DNA from: Babylonia areolata
Lineage: Eukaryota > Mollusca > Gastropoda > Neogastropoda > Buccinidae
Assembly (NCBI RefSeq): GCF_041734735.1
Contig: NC_134887.1
Coordinates: forward strand, 29,867,870 to 29,931,869
Direction: 5' to 3'
Length of the DNA: 64,000 nucleotides
Under the pieces are notes generated by a model, which was not told the origin of the DNA, searched no databases, and saw nothing but the letters and a program-made list of their open reading frames with translations. Below, piece after piece: positions 62,388 through 64,000 of the stretch; position 1 is the stretch's first letter, and every line of letters starts with the position of its first letter. The translations under genes and the position numbers were made by a program.

Positions 62388-63273
62388 TGCCAGTGTAATT
62401 CTTTCAAAGAGTGTGCACAATGTTGAGACGAATGTGCCTTGAACATTAGTTTTAGTGGCAGAAATTTGAACTTGTTGGGGAGGTTTGAGGTGCTTCAGTG
62501 GAAAGCCATCAAGAAAGGTGTAGCAACAGTCTGACCTTGATAAAATACTTGCACAGCCTTTTGTTTCGGTTGCATCCTGTATTTCTCCCAACAAAAGTCA
62601 GATTATAGTTTAGTTTAATTTATGTGTACATCAGTGTGTATCGGAGATATACTGACGTACGTAAGGAATGTGTATACTGAAATGTGGATGTTGTCTATGT
62701 GTGTTAAGAGATACACTGCAAAAGGAACATGTAGACTGAAACGTGCATGTTGTCTGCGCGTATCAGAGATACACTGAGAGACACAAGGAACATGTACACT
62801 GACATTTAGAATGTTGTCTGTGCGCATTAGACATACACTGATGCACATAAGGAACATGTATACCGACATTTTTGAGTTGTCTGTGTGTTTTAGACATACA
62901 CTGATTTACGTGTATACTCAAAAGGAACATGTATACTGATACTTATATGTTGTCTGTGTGTATTAGACATACACTGACGTACATAAAGGAACATGTACAC
63001 TCACACATATATGTCTGTGTGTGTCATTGAATTATCGATGTTCATAATGGACTTGTATACTGACACGGGTATGTCTGTGTATCATAGACGCATTGATATA
63101 CATAAGGAACATGTATACTCATAAGGAACATGTATACTGACATTTACATGTTGTCTGTGTGTACTAGACATACACTGATGCACATAAGGAACATGTATAC
63201 TGACAACATGTACGTCTTCTTGCAGTACCTCAGCCTGGTATACGCCTCCCTGGGAGCTCTCCTGTTCTCGGCA
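51171..63273 (+). CDS. Protein lifeguard (LFG/TMBIM, Bax-inhibitor-1 fold), nine exons, 3' end outside the window
   Basis: The spliced exons give 191 codons in one frame. LFG/TMBIM proteins are polytopic membrane proteins of ER, Golgi and plasma membrane that leak or regulate Ca2+ and restrain apoptosis. Visible: an acidic N-terminus ([16 protein letters not shown]), the family signature [16 protein letters not shown], then six hydrophobic segments, with [44 protein letters not shown] and [11 protein letters not shown] in LFG/GRINA order. The last helices, including the acidic pair of the pore, lie beyond 64000. The N-terminus is short for LFG1-3. An in-frame TGA lies just upstream of this ATG, but an acceptor between them could extend the protein (preceding codons read SDSDS). 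Confidence 0.93.
51350..51715. repeat. CA-rich low-complexity tract, LFG intron 1
   Basis: Mixed CA, GCATGCAT and CACG repeats. A second pure CA tract is at 51813-51861 and a GA tract at 51971-51992. His/Thr-rich frames are artefacts. Confidence 0.95.
52085..52163 (+). CDS. LFG exon 2 (TM1)
   Basis: Between TTGCAG and GTAAGT; encodes [18 protein letters not shown] then LMIALFLYV. The last ten exon bases and the donor are repeated through the following intron. Confidence 0.95.
52154..52682 (+). repeat. 56-bp tandem repeat of the LFG exon 2 donor junction (about 10 units)
   Basis: Each unit carries TATGT|GTAAGTATTGCTGTAC or a close variant and TGTGGTACAGTGGTCAGTAT, CACTTCCTCT. The first unit is the real exon end; eight units keep GTAAGTAT, two read GTAGGTAT or GTTAGTAT. 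Units near the right end match the exon end TTCCTCTATGTGTAAGTATT best. Confidence 0.96.
52687..52885 (+). repeat. 50-bp tandem repeat of the LFG exon 3 acceptor junction (4 units)
   Basis: Each unit is TGACTGTTTTTATCTCTTGACAG|G-type intron end plus the first 25 exon bases (GGAACCAATACAGGACTATT, CTCAA). Copies of the exon start are at 52711, 52761, 52811 and 52861; only the last is complete. Confidence 0.97.
52861..52914 (+). CDS. LFG exon 3
   Basis: Between TTGACAG and GTAAGT; encodes [17 protein letters not shown]. Three partial copies of its first 25 bases with acceptors precede it; only this copy runs on to a donor in frame. Confidence 0.95.
53262..54215 (+). repeat. Dispersed repeat R3, copy 3, split by a TTAA transposon
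   Basis: Left half 53262-53411 (GGCCCAGTCCTCCCCTTC, CACCTGGGCGGAGTGAGG, AAGTGCCTTTT) and right half 54090-54215 (GGTGCCTTTTCCAAGGACAC, CCTGATCACTGGTGAACACT) together make one R3 copy. A short TTAATTACACATAC piece also lies at the left edge of the insertion. Confidence 0.8.
53412..54089 (+). mobile_element. piggyBac-like non-autonomous DNA transposon
   Basis: A 678-bp element bounded by TTAA on both sides. Terminal inverted repeats are TTAACTCTCTCCGGACGA (left) and TTAACTCACTCGGGACGA (right, reverse complement). Inside, around 53720-53850, a short frame reads [20 protein letters not shown] then [20 protein letters not shown] and stops. That acidic, SxxEVLxxL-type start resembles the N-terminus of piggyBac transposases. 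The rest of a transposase is absent, so this is an internally deleted derivative. Confidence 0.8.
54391..54481 (+). CDS. LFG exon 4 (TM2 end and TM3 start)
   Basis: Between CATGCAG and GTGAGT; encodes [20 protein letters not shown] then [10 protein letters not shown]. Confidence 0.96.
54496..55035. repeat. TG/TGAG low-complexity tract, LFG intron 4
   Basis: GTGT/GAGTGAGTGT text starting within 15 bases of the exon 4 donor and covering most of the intron's first half. Confidence 0.95.
55298..55335 (+). CDS. LFG exon 5
   Basis: Between GTTGCAG and GTGAGT; encodes [12 protein letters not shown], phase 0 to phase 2. Confidence 0.93.
55360..55440 (+). repeat. GAT/AAT tract and short 'cttatatgg' element
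   Basis: An AATAATGATGAT tract, then GGATACTTATATGGTATACT, belonging to the same short-element group as 24285 and 63790. CA tracts follow to 55890. Confidence 0.6.
56992..57037 (+). CDS. LFG exon 6
   Basis: Between TTTTCAG and GTAAGT; encodes [15 protein letters not shown] after a split Ser codon. Confidence 0.95.
57063..57395 (+). mobile_element. Diverged SINE core (family-B related), LFG intron 6
   Basis: AAACCAAGGTCCCATTTTGC, AGCATGCTTTCAGGGCATTT, ATTCTGTAGAAAAATCCAAT, and GGGAGAGCAGTCCGAATTTC match the minus-strand element at 24622-25022 in order. A poly-C run interrupts it. Confidence 0.72.
57447..57829 (+). mobile_element. SINE family A, copy 5
   Basis: A full-length copy: GGCGCCATAGCCGAATGG, GGGGTTCGAATCACGG, the complete body, and an (AGA)n tail. 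A perfect 12-bp target duplication GTAAACAGTGTG lies at 57435-57446 and 57830-57841. Confidence 0.95.
58075..58681 (+). repeat. About 31-bp minisatellite ending at the LFG exon 7 acceptor
   Basis: Units of the form TTTTCAAGTATTTCATGGAC then AAATGTTTTTA. The last unit supplies the acceptor TGTGTTCAG|GTGGTG; upstream units have TTCAGGTATTCC in the same place. Confidence 0.88.
58682..58723 (+). CDS. LFG exon 7
   Basis: Between GTGTTCAG and GTGAGT; encodes [14 protein letters not shown]. Flanked on both sides by minisatellites reaching the splice sites. Confidence 0.95.
58730..60825 (+). repeat. 45/47-bp minisatellite, about 45 units, LFG intron 7
   Basis: The unit TGTTGAAGTGCAGTTTGGGA then TGTGGTTTGTCTTGTGTTTG and TTCTGTG, with 45- and 47-bp length classes. 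It begins within 7 bases of the exon 7 donor. Cys/Val-rich frames crossing it are artefacts. Confidence 0.98.
60830..61840. other. LFG intron 7, no further exon recognised
   Basis: AT-rich sequence with T-rich low complexity at 61580-61830. No coding signal. Confidence 0.5.
61850..61977 (+). mobile_element. SINE-B 3' domain
   Basis: AAGGCCTGACTAAGCGCGTT, GGTCAGGCATCTGCTTGGCA, GATGTGGTGTAGCGTATATG, GCAGTGACGCCTCCTTGAG, then (CTGATA)n. The cleanest copy in the window of this 3' domain. Confidence 0.9.
62070..62159 (+). CDS. LFG exon 8 (TM5)
   Basis: Between GTTTCAG and GTGAGC; encodes [20 protein letters not shown] then [10 protein letters not shown]. Confidence 0.96.
62630..63215 (+). repeat. 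About 65-bp minisatellite ending at the LFG exon 9 acceptor
   Basis: Units contain CATAAGGAACATGTATACTG, ACATTTA.ATGTTGTCTGTG, TGTATTAGACATACACTGAT. The last, partial unit leads into ACGTCTTCTTGCAG|TAC of exon 9, aligned with the GTCTGTGTGTATTAG|ACATAC part of the units. Confidence 0.88.
63226..63273 (+). CDS. LFG exon 9 (TM6)
   Basis: Between CTTGCAG and GTAAGT; encodes [16 protein letters not shown]. The following exon(s) lie outside the window. Confidence 0.95.
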
Positions 63274-63789
63274 GTAAGTAGAGTGGCTGTCCCTGACTGA
63301 TGCTGATTTGTACATGCTCTGAGTGAGATGTGGGTGAAGGGGTCTTTTTGATGTTGTTATCGTTGACCTTCAGCATTGTTTTGGTTTCTGCCTGACTGGT
63401 CTTGGGGAAACTGATGGGCATTGAGCCCTGAAATGGCTCTTTAGTGGCTGGGTGGGCTGAAAGCAACATGATTTGATTTGATGCGTTTTTGTCCATGAAG
63501 GGGTGTTTGAAATAATCAACAGCATATCATCTGGTTGATGTGCCTGTATCAGCCTACTATTATCAGAAGGCTTGTTGTGCCAGTGAAAAATAGTTTATGA
63601 AAAAATATTTGAAAAAAAAAAAAGCAGTGAAAATTTCAAGTCTGAGTGTAGCACTGCTGATGATGTATGATGTTTTTTTATTTCTAGTATGTGTTTTTTT
63701 TTCTTTTTGTTATTGTTGTTGTCTTTTTTATTAACTATGTGTTATATGGACATGCGTTGTTGTGTGTTTGGCAGCAAGTGATTGATTGA

Positions 63790-64000
63790 TTGATATGGAT
63801 GCTTATATAACGCCTATCCTCAGTCGGAGACCAAGCTCTAAGCACTTTACAAACGCGGGGTCATTTACACAACAGGCTGCCTACCTGGGTAGAGCCGACT
63901 GATGGCTGCCACTGGGCGCTCATCATTCGTTTCCTGTGTCATTGAATCAGATTTCAGGCACACACACTTACACACTCAGACAGTCATATAACATTTTACG
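63790..64000 (+). repeat. Short dispersed element at right edge
   Basis: ATGGATGCTTATATAACGCC, TATCCTCAGTCGGAGACCAA, GCTCTAAGCACTTTACAAAC and a CA-rich end. It is the fullest member of the 'cttatat...taagc.ctttaca' group; cut by the window end. Confidence 0.6.

Overview
The window is nuclear DNA from an animal, most likely a mollusc and probably a gastropod. The genes are split by GT-AG introns and encode metazoan proteins (Lunapark and a Lifeguard/TMBIM protein). The non-coding DNA is crowded with CA/TG microsatellites, minisatellites, LINEs and tRNA-derived SINEs whose sequences I associate with gastropod genomes. The taxon is inferred from general resemblance only. No bacterial operons, CRISPR arrays, rRNA or functional tRNA genes were seen, and no LTR elements or virus copies were recognised.

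Layout. (1) 1-4.1 kb, + strand: the last two recognisable coding exons of a single-pass membrane protein (1158-1262 and 3843-4087). (2) 4.1-23.8 kb: a tail-to-tail intergenic region of repeats, including a full-length, apparently intact LINE (13219-17209) that interrupts a 38-bp minisatellite. (3) 23.8-45.5 kb, - strand: a complete Lunapark (LNPK) gene, 11 coding exons joining in one frame into 418 residues, with two large LINE fragments in its introns. (4) 45.5-51.2 kb: a head-to-head intergenic region between LNPK and the next gene, with two decayed CR1-like LINE pieces. (5) 51.2-63.3 kb, + strand: nine coding exons (191 codons) of a Lifeguard (LFG/TMBIM) protein that runs off the right edge.

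Both well-identified genes encode membrane proteins of the early secretory pathway. LNPK stabilises ER three-way junctions; LFG proteins are Ca2+-leak and anti-apoptotic proteins of ER/Golgi membranes. They are divergently arranged, but a shared promoter is not demonstrated.

The most unusual signal is structural. Many minisatellites start exactly at gene junctions, and several repeat units straddle the junction, carrying a few exon bases plus the splice site. The clearest cases are LFG intron 2 (donor end about 10 times, acceptor end 4 times), LNPK exon 8 (both ends), the LNPK exon 9 acceptor, and the stop-codon region of the first gene (five copies). The three LINEs with clear target-site duplications all sit inside such tandem arrays.
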